Part shown: positions 21,879 through 33,382 of the stretch, one piece after another
Numbering within the stretch: position 1 is the stretch's first letter
Layout: each line of letters begins with the position of its first letter
NCBI GenBank assembly: GCA_007570785.1
Contig: ML664199.1
Location: 21,135,619-21,199,618, forward strand
Reading direction: 5' to 3'
Length of the DNA stretch: 64,000 nt
Source of the DNA: Antilocapra americana
Lineage: Eukaryota > Chordata > Mammalia > Artiodactyla > Antilocapridae
Made by a program: the position numbers and the translations under genes
Notes under the pieces: generated by a model
Database searches by the model: none
What the model was told of the DNA's origin: nothing
Seen by the model: only the letters and a program-made list of their open reading frames with translations

Positions 21879-24555
21879 AAAGAATGCAGGACAGGAGGGA
21901 CTGAAAGGGATTGAGAATGGGGTGGCACAGTGAAAATGGGTTAGCTCTGGTGACTTCATAAAACAGCTTCTACTCACTTCCTTGTTCTATGGTCAGCAAG
22001 GCTACCATATTACTGGAAAGAGGTATACAGTGAAGGTGACTGGAACATCCCAACTTTTTTACCCTCTAAACTCCCTGTCTTATGTTAGGGCTCCATTCGA
22101 TTTTGCATGACATGAAATTTCTCCTGGAGTATGTCAGATTAATTGTTAACATATCTGGTTTCCACAGCTATAGCAACTTCTCTTTTTTTTCCCCCTCTGT
22201 GTTTCAAGGATATGAAGAGAAAGGTGAAACAGATACTCCTGAATAACCCTTATCTTAACAGAGAAGCATACGTAGTATGATCCATAAAGAGAAGTGCCCC
22301 AAGGATTGAAGGTAAAACCGTGGGCTGAAAGTACACCTTCGGTAGTCATTAGAGGGTCAGAACCAAGGCTTCTCTGAGGATCCAGGGGTGATTGCTCTAG
22401 TATCATCCATGTGAGAATAGTGGATACAATTATTGTGTTCATATTAGAGAATCCAGAGGACTTACCACGCGTAATGAATAAAAGGAATATATGAGGGAAT
22501 TGGCAAGGAGTTTAAGAAGCTGAGGATCTGGCATTTTGGGTCAGCTGATGGTATTTAGAAGATCTTTGCAATTCTATTTATTAACCTGCTTATTTCATAA
22601 ATTAAATAATCTGTTCACTGAGGTCTCAGCTGTGTGTTGAAAATAACATTTCAGGAAAACCGTCTTTAGACTCTCAAGTTTTGAGCATCCCAGGGGAATC
22701 ATTTTTAAAGATATCTCTCATCCATGCATGCAGCTTTTGAATTCACGTTCTTGTCCCTGTTAAGAATAGAGCAGCTGTTTCTGCAACTGCAGGAGACTCT
22801 TCCACTTAGATTGAGGTCTGTCACTGTCATTTTATGGCAGATTGAATGTAGAGTGAGTTGTCAGTTTCAAAAAGAATTAAATATTGCCTGCTGTGGTACA
22901 TCTTTAATCTAGAGCTCCTTTTCAAAGCACAATTGGGGCCCCTCCTTTGAGCCTCCCTCCCTCCTCTTATTCCTTGGGCTCCTTGATTTGGAGAAATCTG
23001 AAGGCATCTTAGTGTCTTCCAAACTTGAGATGACCACACTAAAATGGTAGGAAACATGAAGCCAAATCTAGAATCAAGAGGAAGATTTGGGAAGTGGCAT
23101 GTAAATAAGGGTTGTTGTGTAGTCAGTTCCCCCAAGATGGCAGTTCTTTTGCCCTCTGGACATCCTCTGCTCCTCCAGGCCTGCTTCAGTAACACCCAGC
23201 TCACATGACTGACTTTCCTACATATTTGCTCTGGCCCCAGCTAGTGATATTCTGGCCCTGAATCAGAACATCTCTACCATGGAAGCTAACCAAAGGGGTG
23301 GTGATGGACATGCTCCATCTGCTAGTTTCCATGGTAACTGATAAGGCAAGCTGCCTTCAATTCCCCCTATAACTGCTAACCTTCCTCTTGCCCCAGGAGT
23401 GAGGACTTACGGGGTTTCATTCCAGGACCTTGCTTCAGACATGTTAAGATCCCCTGAGCCATTCAACCAAGGATGTCAGTGATTACTAACTCTGGGCTCT
23501 TTCTTCAGTCTTGAGGATGGGGAGTACAGGGTATGTAGTCCTGTGGGGTGCAACCCAATAGTTGGTAATCAGAGCCAAAGGGCCAGGGGTTAGACCACCC
23601 AGTTCACCTGTCCTGCTCACATAGGTGGCTTCCTCAATCAATCTCAGGGCTGAGTTAAGGTTGAAGGACACTAAGGACTAGAAGGACTACTTAAAAGTCA
23701 CCCAGAAAGCTGAGCCTAGAGAGCAGGACAGATAGCCCAGGAGACTGGAGAAAAGAAATCTGGTCAAGAGAGGCAGTCTACAGCTGTGACAGACCATTAA
23801 ACCCTATGAAAATAAGACTTACGGATGAGTCATTTTGGAAGTTCTGTATTTGGCAGAAACACTTTGCAGTCAGTAACCTTATGATTAAAATAAGGTCTTT
23901 GTTCAATAAGAGTTGGCTGAACACTTTATCTTTCCAAATGCCCTCCCATTTATTCTGAATTAGCTTGTTCACACTTTAATGGATAAAAATTTCCATTTTA
24001 GGTTTTTATATGATTGTGCATTGCAGTTAAAGCATCTTTTTGGGAAAGATTTTACAGTGTGGTTTTATTTGTTTGCTAGTAAAATTTATTACTGTAATAC
24101 TTTTACCATCCTCATTTAATCTTTAGATTTCTCTTTAAAAAAAAGTCAATTCACCATTATGTTTTGCTATTCAACTGAGGTGGCTGGGGTAGGGGTGGGG
24201 GTCCAGTTTCACTGTGTATACACTCTTATTGGCTTTGCCTTGAATGTTTTATTATAAGCACAGTGAAATCGGATTTTACAGAAATAAATTATTTAGCCAT
24301 ATTAAGATTTGAAAGAGTTGTAAATGGTTTACTGTCAGCCATTATCATGGAAATAGAAAAAGGGGAAATAACACCCCACGATATCATTTAAAACATGTCA
24401 ATTCTTCAAAATTTTGTTGAAGAAAAGCCTCTTTTTCTTATTTTGAAACAACAAGATTGGATGAATAAGTTATATCTGGTTATTTCCTCATCAGCCATTC
24501 TCCAGAGTTACTTTTAATATGAAAATGTGAAACAATAATTTTTACTTCTAGGAAA
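21879..24555. other. Long repeat-poor single-copy stretch
   Basis: No young repeat and no firm old repeat in 2.7 kb. Frames of 98 codons (22146-22442, reverse) and 125 codons (22827-23204, reverse) occur, but neither shows a domain, signal or codon pattern suggesting a protein. 24186-24201 is G-rich (three G runs, one short of a quadruplex). Confidence 0.42.
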
Positions 24556-24707
24556 TATACTCCCTGGAGGAGGGCCTGGCAGCCCACTCCAGAATTGTTG
24601 CCTAGAAAGTCCCCATGGACAGAGGAGCCTGCTGGGCTATAGTCCGTGGGGTTGCAAAGACTTGGACACAACTGAGCAACTCAGCACAGCACAGTGCAGG
24701 GAGTATA
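24556..24707 (+). mobile_element. Bov-A monomer flanked by an inverted repeat
   Basis: A single Bov-A body without tRNA head: GAGGAGGGCCTGGCAGCCC, CCATGGACAGAGGAGCCTGC, GGACACAACTGAGCAACTCAG. The 11-base arms TATACTCCCTG (24556-24566) and CAGGGAGTATA (24697-24707) are exact reverse complements, so they are not an ordinary target duplication. Confidence 0.85.
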
Positions 24708-25929
24708 CTGGGAAACAGTATATCTTGTATATATATAAGTATAAAATAAATATTCCTTAATGTGATTTTATATAGAGATTATATATAGATGGACTTCTGA
24801 ATTTATTATTTATTTTAAAGTTTAAAAAATTTCTGTGGTTCTCAGAAATAAAGCATATAGTACATCTCCATATTTTTCTTTTTATAAAACCTCACATTAA
24901 GACCTATATAGTTGTTGCTTCTTTTGCCTATGGATATATCTTTTTCATATATTTATGTGGATTTGTTTTAACACTCATGGCATGACAGTTTAAACCCTGG
25001 TAAGTCACTGAACTTAATGTGGATCAAATGTTTCACACCAAACTCAAGTGCTCCTAGAAGACACTCTCTTGCAGCCCAGGAAAAATGATTCCATCACTGT
25101 TGACTCATTGGTCATTGATTTTATAGAAAATTTTAATTAATTTAACTTTTCAATTTTTAGAATTTTTTTTCTGATGTGATGATCAATCTGATTGTGTTGT
25201 AGAGTTTTCCTTAAAAGGAGAAGGAATGATAATTTATATAATGCTCAAACTCTGTCAAAGTACCTTTGTATTTCTTGTCCAATAAAAGTCTTCTTTAAGT
25301 TCTTGATAGGTACTGAATTTTTATTTCATGTAATTAATACACAGCAGATATTTTAAACTTAAGTTTGTATGATTGTGCTTGAAGATATAGTTAATAGGAA
25401 AGGTACTATACAAATAAAATCAAATTCTATATACCACCATATATCCATATACAAGTCATCAGTTCAAATTTATACTCTTTAAAAATATTTGTAAATGTTA
25501 CTCCAAATACTCATTTGGTAGATTTATTATTGAAACTTTATATAAAATTCATCCTCTATAGAAAGAAAGCTGTTCAGGAGCTTTAGAATTCTTCAACATG
25601 CCTTAATAATTGTGTTTGAGTAATGTTTTACATTTATAGGAGTTTTAAAAAGGCAGGTGCAATGTGACATATCAGAAGAAGCAAATTAAACTCTTGTAAA
25701 GCACAGCTGGAATGCTAAAAATGTGTATTTGTAATTTAAATATGTGACACCATCACACTGTAAAATCAGTTCATAATTAGAAAACATCTGTTTTTTCCAA
25801 TATGATGCCTAATAGTATATTTAAATAATTTAGAATGCAATAAGAAAAAAGTCAAGGAACAATAGGTGATCCATGGATATTTTTTGCCTTTGTTTCAATG
25901 CTCTATATAAGATCTTGGATGAACATAGC
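24708..25929. other. AT-rich single-copy stretch
   Basis: Very AT-rich, with TA runs near 24730 and 24770-24790. No repeat family or gene recognised. It may behave as a matrix-attachment-like region by composition alone. Confidence 0.4.
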
Positions 25930-26060
25930 CCTTTGGCATAACCTGTAACTGTGCAGCTACTTTTTGTATAGAGTATAATCATCAGTGATGAAATGCATAT
26001 GCCAAACATATGTGGTGTCGTGACCTTAGCGTGTTAGTCAAAAAAATAAATAAATGACTG
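25930..26060. promoter_or_regulatory. Candidate conserved non-coding element
   Basis: Repeat-free block containing GATGAAATGCATATGCC (a POU/octamer-like core), TGGTGTCGTGACCTTAGCG (a nuclear-receptor-like TGACCT half-site with two CpGs) and AAATAAATAAATGAC. The call rests on texture only. Confidence 0.28.
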
Positions 26061-26639
26061 AAGCCAGGTTGTATAGATTGTTGTGTTTAAAAGGATTTAC
26101 ACACTGCTATTTTTCTCTCACGCCATTCCTTTTTGTTGTTGTTTGTTTGTTTTAATTAAAAGACATTGAAACAAATGCAAGTTGATTATTTTAACAGAGA
26201 ATGTATGTGAATGTGTTGCAGATACAGGAGAGCTGTTGAGTTGTATGAATTCTGGAAATATACTTGAACCAGGTAAAATATGGAGTTAAAACTTAGCAGG
26301 ATCAATTTGAGTTTAGCTAATAAAGTTTGAACAAAACCACAATTTCTCAAATGAAGTTAACATGGTAGATTAGCCACACATCTGTCATCAGTGTTCACAT
26401 AGGAAGGTATTTATATATGTGTGATGAAAACTCGAATGGGTATTTTTATTCTAACTGAAATGTGCACTCTGAATAGTCTCTTGGTTTATTGGCAGTAAAT
26501 TGTGTAACTCTTTTTTTTGTTTTTGGAACCACAGTCCAAGTATTTGTTTCAGATATGGACAAACCAAATGTGTCCTGGAAGGTTCTGTTTTTGGTATTAC
26601 CAGCCTGTGTCTGGGAAGGTTTGCAAATGCAAAAAATAA

Positions 26640-26676
<37 letters not shown>

Positions 26677-26879
26677 GTTGCAGCAGCTAAGAAACTGAAT
26701 AAAAGCAGTTAGTAATACAGGTCAAGAGTACTTTTTAAGCTCAGTCACCAGGCTGTGGTGAGTAAATTAAATGCAGCAAAACCTGCCTGACAAGGAAATT
26801 TGTTGGAGGGAGGCGGTATATTATAAAGCACAGGCTTACCTTTATTTTTCAATGCAGTTTTAGCACTTTCGTTCTTGGG
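26061..26879. other. Single-copy stretch with A31 run
   Basis: Unassigned. The A31 run at 26642-26672 follows AAAAAATAAATA and could be the tail of a small retroposed sequence, but no target duplication or source transcript was recognised. Confidence 0.4.
26642..26672. repeat. A31 homopolymer
   Basis: 31 consecutive A, the longest homopolymer seen in the window. Confidence 0.95.
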
Positions 26880-27260
26880 TGGAGTGTGGGGAGGGGTGGT
26901 GAAAATTCACTTTTTTTTCGCTGGGTTAGAGTGCACGAAGTTAGTCTGCTACTATTTATATTCATCTACTTTGAATCGCCTCATACCCACCTTTGCTGCT
27001 GCAGCCCACCACTCGCCATTCATCAGTTTACGCATTGTGCGCCAGGGCAAATAATGACAGAATATCTAGCTAAAGAAGGGGTACTTAATCAGCAATCAAG
27101 ATTCAATTTGTTTTAATTTTAGCAGGTGTTTGTGAGGTACATTGATGGGAGAGATAATATGTGCTGCTTTCATTAGCTCTCTTGTTTTTGTGCTCGAACA
27201 TTTAAGAGCCAGATGTTCGGAGGTGAGCTGATCAGAATATTAAGTCTCCAGAGGTTGGTT
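26880..27260. promoter_or_regulatory. Candidate conserved non-coding element
   Basis: Repeat-free block with isolated CpGs in AT-rich surroundings (TTTTCGCTGGG, GCACGAAG, GAATCGCC, ACTCGCC, TTTACGCATTGTGCGCC). It also has homeobox-type TTAATC and TAATTTTA words and a CAGGTGTTTGTGAGGTAC string (E-box then forkhead-like). CpG retention in such DNA often goes with constraint. No coding frame of note. Confidence 0.35.
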
Positions 27261-28239
27261 TCCATAGTGTTTTACATTCCTTTCTTTATCTCCCTCTATT
27301 CACCCTGAGCTCTGAGGTGCAAGTGCTTGCAATGACAGACTCTATCTCTGCATCCTGCTCAACTAAGGCTTTAAATTACTGGCTAATTCTCCACATAAAA
27401 TACTTTGGTTTAATAATCTGTCATTAATTCTTGGACTCTAGGTCAAGCCTTGTTTCTCATTCAGAACTCTTTCCCCTGATAATCTGTTTTAGAAATTATT
27501 TGTGTAAGCAGCTAGTATTTCATCAGGATATTTTCCTGAAGCAAAAACACTGGCAGTACATCAGCTACAAAGGTAGTGACCCCATCATCTTGTTAAATCA
27601 ATATCCAAATTTGATCAGTGCTCTGTCATCAACTAGTCAAAACACAACAGTGATGACCACATCATGGTATGAACAATAACAGCAGGGTCATTTGAAATTG
27701 GTAGCTTTGTTGAGTCTGAAAGTTATTACTTCTTTCGAGGAAGTGTGAGTATTCCTACACAAAATTATTTTATAATGTGATTTAAGATTACTATGTTACA
27801 GTTTGCAGTAAACCATTAATAGGACTTGGAGAAGATCTAATCAGTAGTTAGGCTTTGTTTTACAGTTTTAACTCCACTGCAACTGAATTTAGCTTTTATT
27901 TAAGAGCTTTTCTAGTTATGTTAGATAATCCGCACATTTTTTCCCCATTTTTTTTGGTTCTCCCATATGTTAGGAACATGAGTTTCCTTTCTGCTGAAAA
28001 ACAAGCCTACCAATAAAGAGTTAATTGAATTGGCATTGGCAAGATATTTTCTCCCACTATTAATTGTTCTCTGTTTACTTTGATGCTCAAGGATTGTAGT
28101 GTTTTACAAGCATATTTTCTTAATTGTGTCACCTTGTACTATAAGTATGTCAGAGGGGAAACATTTGCAAGTGATTAGATATGGACCTGTGTGTCACCAA
28201 ATGTATGAGGTACATACCCTTATAGGATATAATTGTGAT
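27261..28239. other. Repeat-poor single-copy stretch
   Basis: No repeat recognised. An 82-codon frame at 27431-27679 shows no family resemblance. Confidence 0.4.
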
Positions 28240-28640
28240 CTTTTAATATGCGGCCATTGACCCAGACTTGTTATTATCTATTATAGTTTATAATAATGTA
28301 TCTCTTTATGATTAAATGATGATGCCCGGCAGAACACTATGATTAGCATTTCAGTTATTTATAGATTATGTCAGAGCAGTAATAAACATAAAATGCTGTT
28401 AATGTGTGGCTAATGAAATCTGGACATGAACAAGTTTATGAATTGATATAATTCATTTGAGTGTTCTAACTGAGCCGCCGGTTCTCGTCATAATTCAAAA
28501 GCTTAGCAGGGTTCACCGATTAGGTGGTAGACTAATTTGCTACAAAAAGTCAATGGGTTTTCATCGTCTTGGGCCATCATACCCAGCATGGCTGATTGCA
28601 TAAGGACTATACAAAGTAATTCTCATAAATATATTTATTA
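28240..28640. promoter_or_regulatory. Candidate conserved non-coding element
   Basis: Dense homeobox-like AT words (TTAATGTG, GCTAATGAAAT, ACTAATTTGC) alternate with CpG-bearing words (ATGCGGCC, TGCCCGGC, GAGCCGCCGGTTCTCGTC, TTCACCGATTAGG, TTTTCATCGTC). A 7-base inverted repeat (ATGAATT at 28438-28444, AATTCAT at 28450-28456) has a 5-base spacer. No repeat family matches. Confidence 0.38.
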
Positions 28641-30329
28641 AGCTTAACATGTTTCATAAGGGTAGGACAGACTCAACTATTACACACCATATGTAGATCA
28701 AAAATCACAGTGTTAATTAAATATCCAAAATGATATATATGGAAAAAATCATGAAAGGCTAGAGCATTATTTGATTATTAAAGGAGGAAAACGAGTGATT
28801 CAGAAACAAATGCTGGTGAAGGCTGTAAAACGAAGGTGCCTTTTTCTTCCCTCAGGGTGCTCGTCAAGCTCACATTAAATTCCGTTTGACCAGCAATGAC
28901 TGGAAGCTGCAAACTGCATTTCTCAGGCTGTTAGTACAAGCTTTGTGTCTGGGGCTCAGTTCCAGCCGCCAAAGAAAGTTTGTGCTTTGTTCTTTTTATT
29001 GTGTGTGTGTGTGTGTGTGTGCTTTGTTCTAATGATGTTGATCTATTTGTTGGAAAAGACTGTTTTTAAGACCAAATATGAATTTCTTCTCAGGAAACAA
29101 AATCTGAAGGTATCTCGTAGGTTCTTAGAGATCCATCTTTATGGCTAGAAAGAGATCACTGGTCCTCAGCTTATGGAAAATAGTTCCTGAGCTCTCAGGT
29201 AGCAAGGTCTGTCTCCCTTGCATAGAGTACTGCTAAGTAAATGTATCTAAGGAGTCAGTTTTGAATGTTATAATGTAAAGAGAAACAATGTGTCAATTTT
29301 CCAGCTTCAGTTTGAATGTAAAATATCTGGCTTCTTCACTGTGTTAGTCTGTTTAGTTTAGGCACCATTTCCGTAATACCAGATCTTGCTTTTTACTGAT
29401 TCATCAAGGTTAGCAGGCAAAACTAGGACAAGGGAAAGGATGATTCAAGGTGGCAGATTTGGGGTCAAGATAGTAGTAATAATAATAACTACTATGATTA
29501 TCTCAGCCAACACTACCCATAACAGTGATTTTTCAATAGTGATGATCTGTGGTTTCTGGCCGTGAAAGAAGTTGCCTCTGATGATACAAACTACCCTTGG
29601 GGATATTCAAATGGAGGCTGAAAAATTAGATTAATGATAGAAATCCAGTCTTGATCAGAATTTTCCAGTGTGTGTTCTATGGATAATTAGCACCTCAAGA
29701 TGCTCTATTGGAAAAAAATATATATATTCAAATTACTATGGGCAAACAAGCTACTTTGTGCACTTACTCCAATAATTAATCTAAAATTAATATAACTACT
29801 TAACCCATATAACAGACAAGAAATAGTTAATGGACATAGTAGATGTTCAATAATTTGTGTGTGTGTGGAATGAATGTATTCACTAATTACAATTTCCTGG
29901 GAAGTTCTTTGTCCCTGGGATTATAGCAGTTTTAATGCAAGCCAAGCTTTTGCATATTAAATACAGTTGATTTTGTTACTTGTCCTGCAGCTGTGGCATA
30001 AGGGTAAATTTTTGATTTTGTTTCTTTAAAGGAACCAGGAAAACATCCAGGAAGATGGAATCTTTTATTCTTGTTGACAATTTTTTTCCCTTAAGGATAT
30101 TCTGTCCTCAGAGTACACGTTTATGCTAAATCTCTGGGGCAGCATACATAGGCCTTCTCAGAGTTCTGCGGATGGACAATGGGGAGTGAAGGGCTCCTTG
30201 GGGCCAGAGAGCTAGGCAGAAAGGGAAGGACCCGTGAGGCCTGAGGTCGAGAGCAGCCGTGAAGACCCAGGTGAGGGATGAGGAAGCTGGTGGCAGCTGG
30301 GAGGCTGTGCTCTGCAGGTGGCTATCTCT
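28641..30329. other. Single-copy stretch
   Basis: Unassigned apart from the GT microsatellite near 29000, a (TAA)n patch at about 29475-29492 and a short TA run at about 29718-29728. Confidence 0.42.
28981..29030. repeat. (GT)n microsatellite within a 13-bp direct repeat
   Basis: The GT run at 29001-29020 is bracketed by two identical copies of TGTGCTTTGTTCT at 28981-28993 and 29018-29030. The right copy overlaps the end of the GT run. Confidence 0.9.
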
Positions 30330-30610
30330 TCTTTCATGTTATTCCTCCTGCTTAAAATCCACACACTCCTCTTTCTCTCAGCTTTTCTCTTCCTCATTTC
30401 ATCTTAGGAAGTTCCTGTTTTCCACAAAACTAATATTACTGCTTCTGTGGATTTCCCAAACTTGCATTCCTACCTGTAACATTATATACTTACCTCTACT
30501 GTTGACTGTTCATGTTGTATTAGAAGTGTGTTTATCTGTCTATAGCCATTGCTTGAGTTTATCAAAGTTCTGTATCCTGTCCTGCTTTCTGTGTGTTCAA
30601 GTGCCAATCT
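30330..30610 (+). mobile_element. L2 LINE 3' remnant
   Basis: Decayed L2-like order: TTATTCCTCCTGCTTAAAATCC, CTTAGGAAGTTCCTG, TTATATACTTACCTCTACTG and a CTTGAGTTTATCAAAGTTC tail block. It gives rise to a 118-codon open frame at 30259-30615 that is not a gene. Confidence 0.4.
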
Positions 30611-32533
30611 TTTGAGTCTGACAGCATACAATTACCTAGAATTTTAAAAAAGTGTTTGAGATCAGAACCCTTTCTTGGACACTCAGTTCATTTCAACTGG
30701 GTAAAGACCATAAGCTTGTATTTTGAAAACAAACATACAGAAAGAACATGAAATCAATACCTCCCCAAGGAACTGAGTATTCTATTTTAGGATAGAAGCT
30801 GTCAAATATTAATTTTAAGGCCCAGTGCCTTACCAAGAAATATAGTCCTGAGAAGTATATGAAAACCTGGGAGGAACCAGAGCTCACCCAGTATTGAGGT
30901 TTTGCTTCTATTCAGCTGTGGATTGAAGATTTTACTAAACTCTTAAAAAAGAGATGATTGAAAAAGAAATATACCTGGGAAGGCTATACATACATATACA
31001 TGTATATGGTATATGTCTGTGTGTGTATAATATATGTGTATGTATTATATGTAATGTTTATATGCAAACATACCTTTGTTTATTGCTTGATAAAACTTTA
31101 TAATGTTTACCCATAGGATTTTGCTACGCTAAAGCTAAATCAGTAGAGCTAAGTCGGAAATTTCCCTAGTATCAAACTATAGATGTCTACAGGGCCTCAA
31201 AGGTAGTAATGACGGTTCTTGAGCTTAACTACCTGTGACAAGGCTACCTATGCTGACCTAAACAAGTTTGTAGCTTTTTTCCCAATAAAATCAGCTTAAG
31301 GTGATGCTCCTGATTTGCTCCTGATGTTCTACATTGAAGACAGAAATATCTATACATATATGTACAGTAAATGTCTTCTCATCTGACTCAGCTGGTACTG
31401 GTAGTTGTTCAAATTACTGATGAAACTACTAAAAGAGTCCTAAAAATAATATCTACATATAGGAAGCATTTTAACTTAGAACTTTGAATATGAGCCCAAT
31501 AATTGCAATTTCAGTCGTTTTTTGCATAAAGTATGCTAATAATCTAGCCCTTATGATCTTCAATTATAATTTCTTTAAAGTAGAATAAAAATTACAGATG
31601 CTTCTCAAGAAATCTGAAAGCAGAATCCTTCAGTTATATATATATATATATTTTTTTTTTCATGGTGGCGTTTCTTAAAGCTAATATCACGCACATGTAT
31701 GTGGTGGTGGGGGTCTTGTGGGGGTAGCTTGGCTTTATCTATTTTTCTAGAGCATTGAATGAAGTTTCATGGACACAATTGATTCTTTATTTTGGCCTTA
31801 TGTCTCATTAGTTTGTGGGCTATTAAAAGTGCTTCTACTCATATATAAGTACGCATACAAACATGTATTTGATTTACAAAATATTTAAAATTAATTGTTT
31901 TAATACAACTCATTTACCTGTTATAATCTTTGAAAAAAAAGAACTCTTTGGCAAATAAAGTTAAAATTATTTTTCAATGATTTGCTTGATTCCAAAGTTA
32001 CAGTTTAAAGAAACATTGTCTTAGATTGTTGAGTAGAAATGGCTGAGTAATAGGTTATGACCTGAGGGTATAGGTGAGAATAAACTCTGCTCTAAGATTC
32101 AAATTTCTGCTAGAGATATGCTGTTAATGCAGCTAATGTTACAGGAAAGGTCTTTAACTGGGATAGATATGAATCTAGGCCTTACAAAATTATGTCTCAG
32201 TGTATGCTTCTCTTATAGTAATATTTTGTATTTTATAGAATAAAATACTTCCAACTTTTTATTAGATTTTTCATAAAATTATTTTTTTTTCTCTCATAAC
32301 ATTTGTTATCAAGTCATTGAGATCCTTTACTAAAGGTCTTTATGGAAGGCCTTTTCTCTATCCTGGAATCTACTCATGAAAATGTTTCAATTCTGTACCC
32401 TTTGATTGAGGAATATACATTTGCCATAAGTACAGCCTAACACTGAGGTCTTGGTGGGCCTTGAGTCTCCTTACCTGTTACAATTCACACATTTTAAACT
32501 ACAAACCTAGCGATTAGGCTGGGATATTACACA
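30611..32533. other. AT-rich single-copy stretch
   Basis: Contains TA/TG-rich low-complexity sequence at 30985-31060 and a (TA)n(T)n run at 31635-31660. No repeat family or gene recognised in nearly 2 kb. Confidence 0.42.
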
Positions 32534-32810
32534 GATGCTTGCTCCTTAGAAGAAAAGCTATGACCAACCTAGACAGCATATTAAAAAGCAGAGACATTAC
32601 TTGACCAACAAATGTCCATCTAGTCAAAGCTATGGTTTTTCCAGTAGTCATGTATGGATGTGAGACTTGGACCATAAAGAAAGCTGAGTGCCAAAGAATT
32701 GGTGCTTTTGAACTGTGGTGTTGGAGAAGACTCTTGAGAGTCTCTTGGACTGTAAGGAGATTCAACCAGTCCATCCTAAATGAAATCAGTCCTAAATATT
32801 CTTTGGAAAC
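32534..32810 (+). mobile_element. BovB LINE 3' coding remnant
   Basis: Forward BovB: GATGCTTGCTCCTTAGAAGA, CAGCATATTAAAAAGCAGAG, GTAGTCATGTATGGATGTGA, GTGGTGTTGGAGAAGACTCT, CATCCTAAATGAAATCAGTC. The open frame starting at 32632 encodes the BovB motif MVFPVVMYGCETWTIKKAE before running into the neighbouring SINE, so it is a chimeric pseudogene frame. Confidence 0.92.
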
Positions 32811-32956
32811 AATCCCTCTGTCCATGGGATTCTCCAGGCAAGAATACTGGCATGCATTGCTATGCCCTCCTCCAGGGGATCCTCTTGACCCAGGGATGAA
32901 ACCCACTTCTCTTATGGCAGCTGGGTTCTTTGCCACTAGCATCACCTGGGAAACCC
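32811..32956 (-). mobile_element. Bov-tA SINE, truncated, reverse
   Basis: TCCATGGGATTCTCCAGGCA, CCTCCTCCAGGGGATCCTC, then GGGTTCTTTGCCACTAGCATC (reverse tRNA head) and CCTGGGAAACCC. It abuts the forward BovB without intervening unique sequence, in opposite orientation. Confidence 0.85.
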
Positions 32957-33074
32957 AGTTGTGAGTATATAGGTAATCAAAGAAGAAATCAAAATGGATC
33001 AATTATAGTAGTAGGCCAACAAACAGCAGCAGAGGCTCTGGTTTCTCCCTCCGCTCCTCCTCATTCTTGATGTT

Positions 33075-33270
33075 TATTAGATACTTTCTTCTAGCTTCTA
33101 GATATTTTCTAAAAGCTTTATTTGAATAATCTAAATTAATCCTCACAATAGCCCAGTTATTTAAGTAGTATTATTTCCCTCACTTTACAAATCAGGAAGC
33201 TGAAGGCCAACAAGAGGCATTGCCCAAGATTACATTGCTGGTAAGTGAGAGGATGAGATATGAAACCTAG
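33075..33270 (-). mobile_element. MIR SINE, reverse
   Basis: TTTATTAGATACTTTCTTC at the tail side, AATTAATCCTCACAATAGCC, CCCTCACTTTACAAATCAGG, CCCAAGATTACATTGCTGG and AGTGAGAGGATGAGATATG follow the reverse MIR order. Confidence 0.7.
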
Positions 33271-33382
33271 GGACTGCCTCCAGAGCCCATGAAATTAGCC
33301 CCTTCATTGTGTTACTTAAGCCAGAGTTTCTTAAATGATGTCCACCACTGTGGGTTTGTAGATTTATATGCATTGTGCTGGG

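Noticed and set aside
22827..23204. 125-codon reverse frame in unique DNA
   Set aside because: No domain, signal peptide or codon periodicity could be seen, and there is no evidence of splice sites or promoter. In 64 kb such a frame is expected by chance.
24186..24201. G-quadruplex candidate
   Set aside because: Only three runs of three or more G are present, with nearby GG pairs; below the usual four-run rule.
32514..33002. 162-codon reverse frame
   Set aside because: It crosses a reverse Bov-tA and the antisense of BovB; the residues match what these repeats give whenever they stay open.
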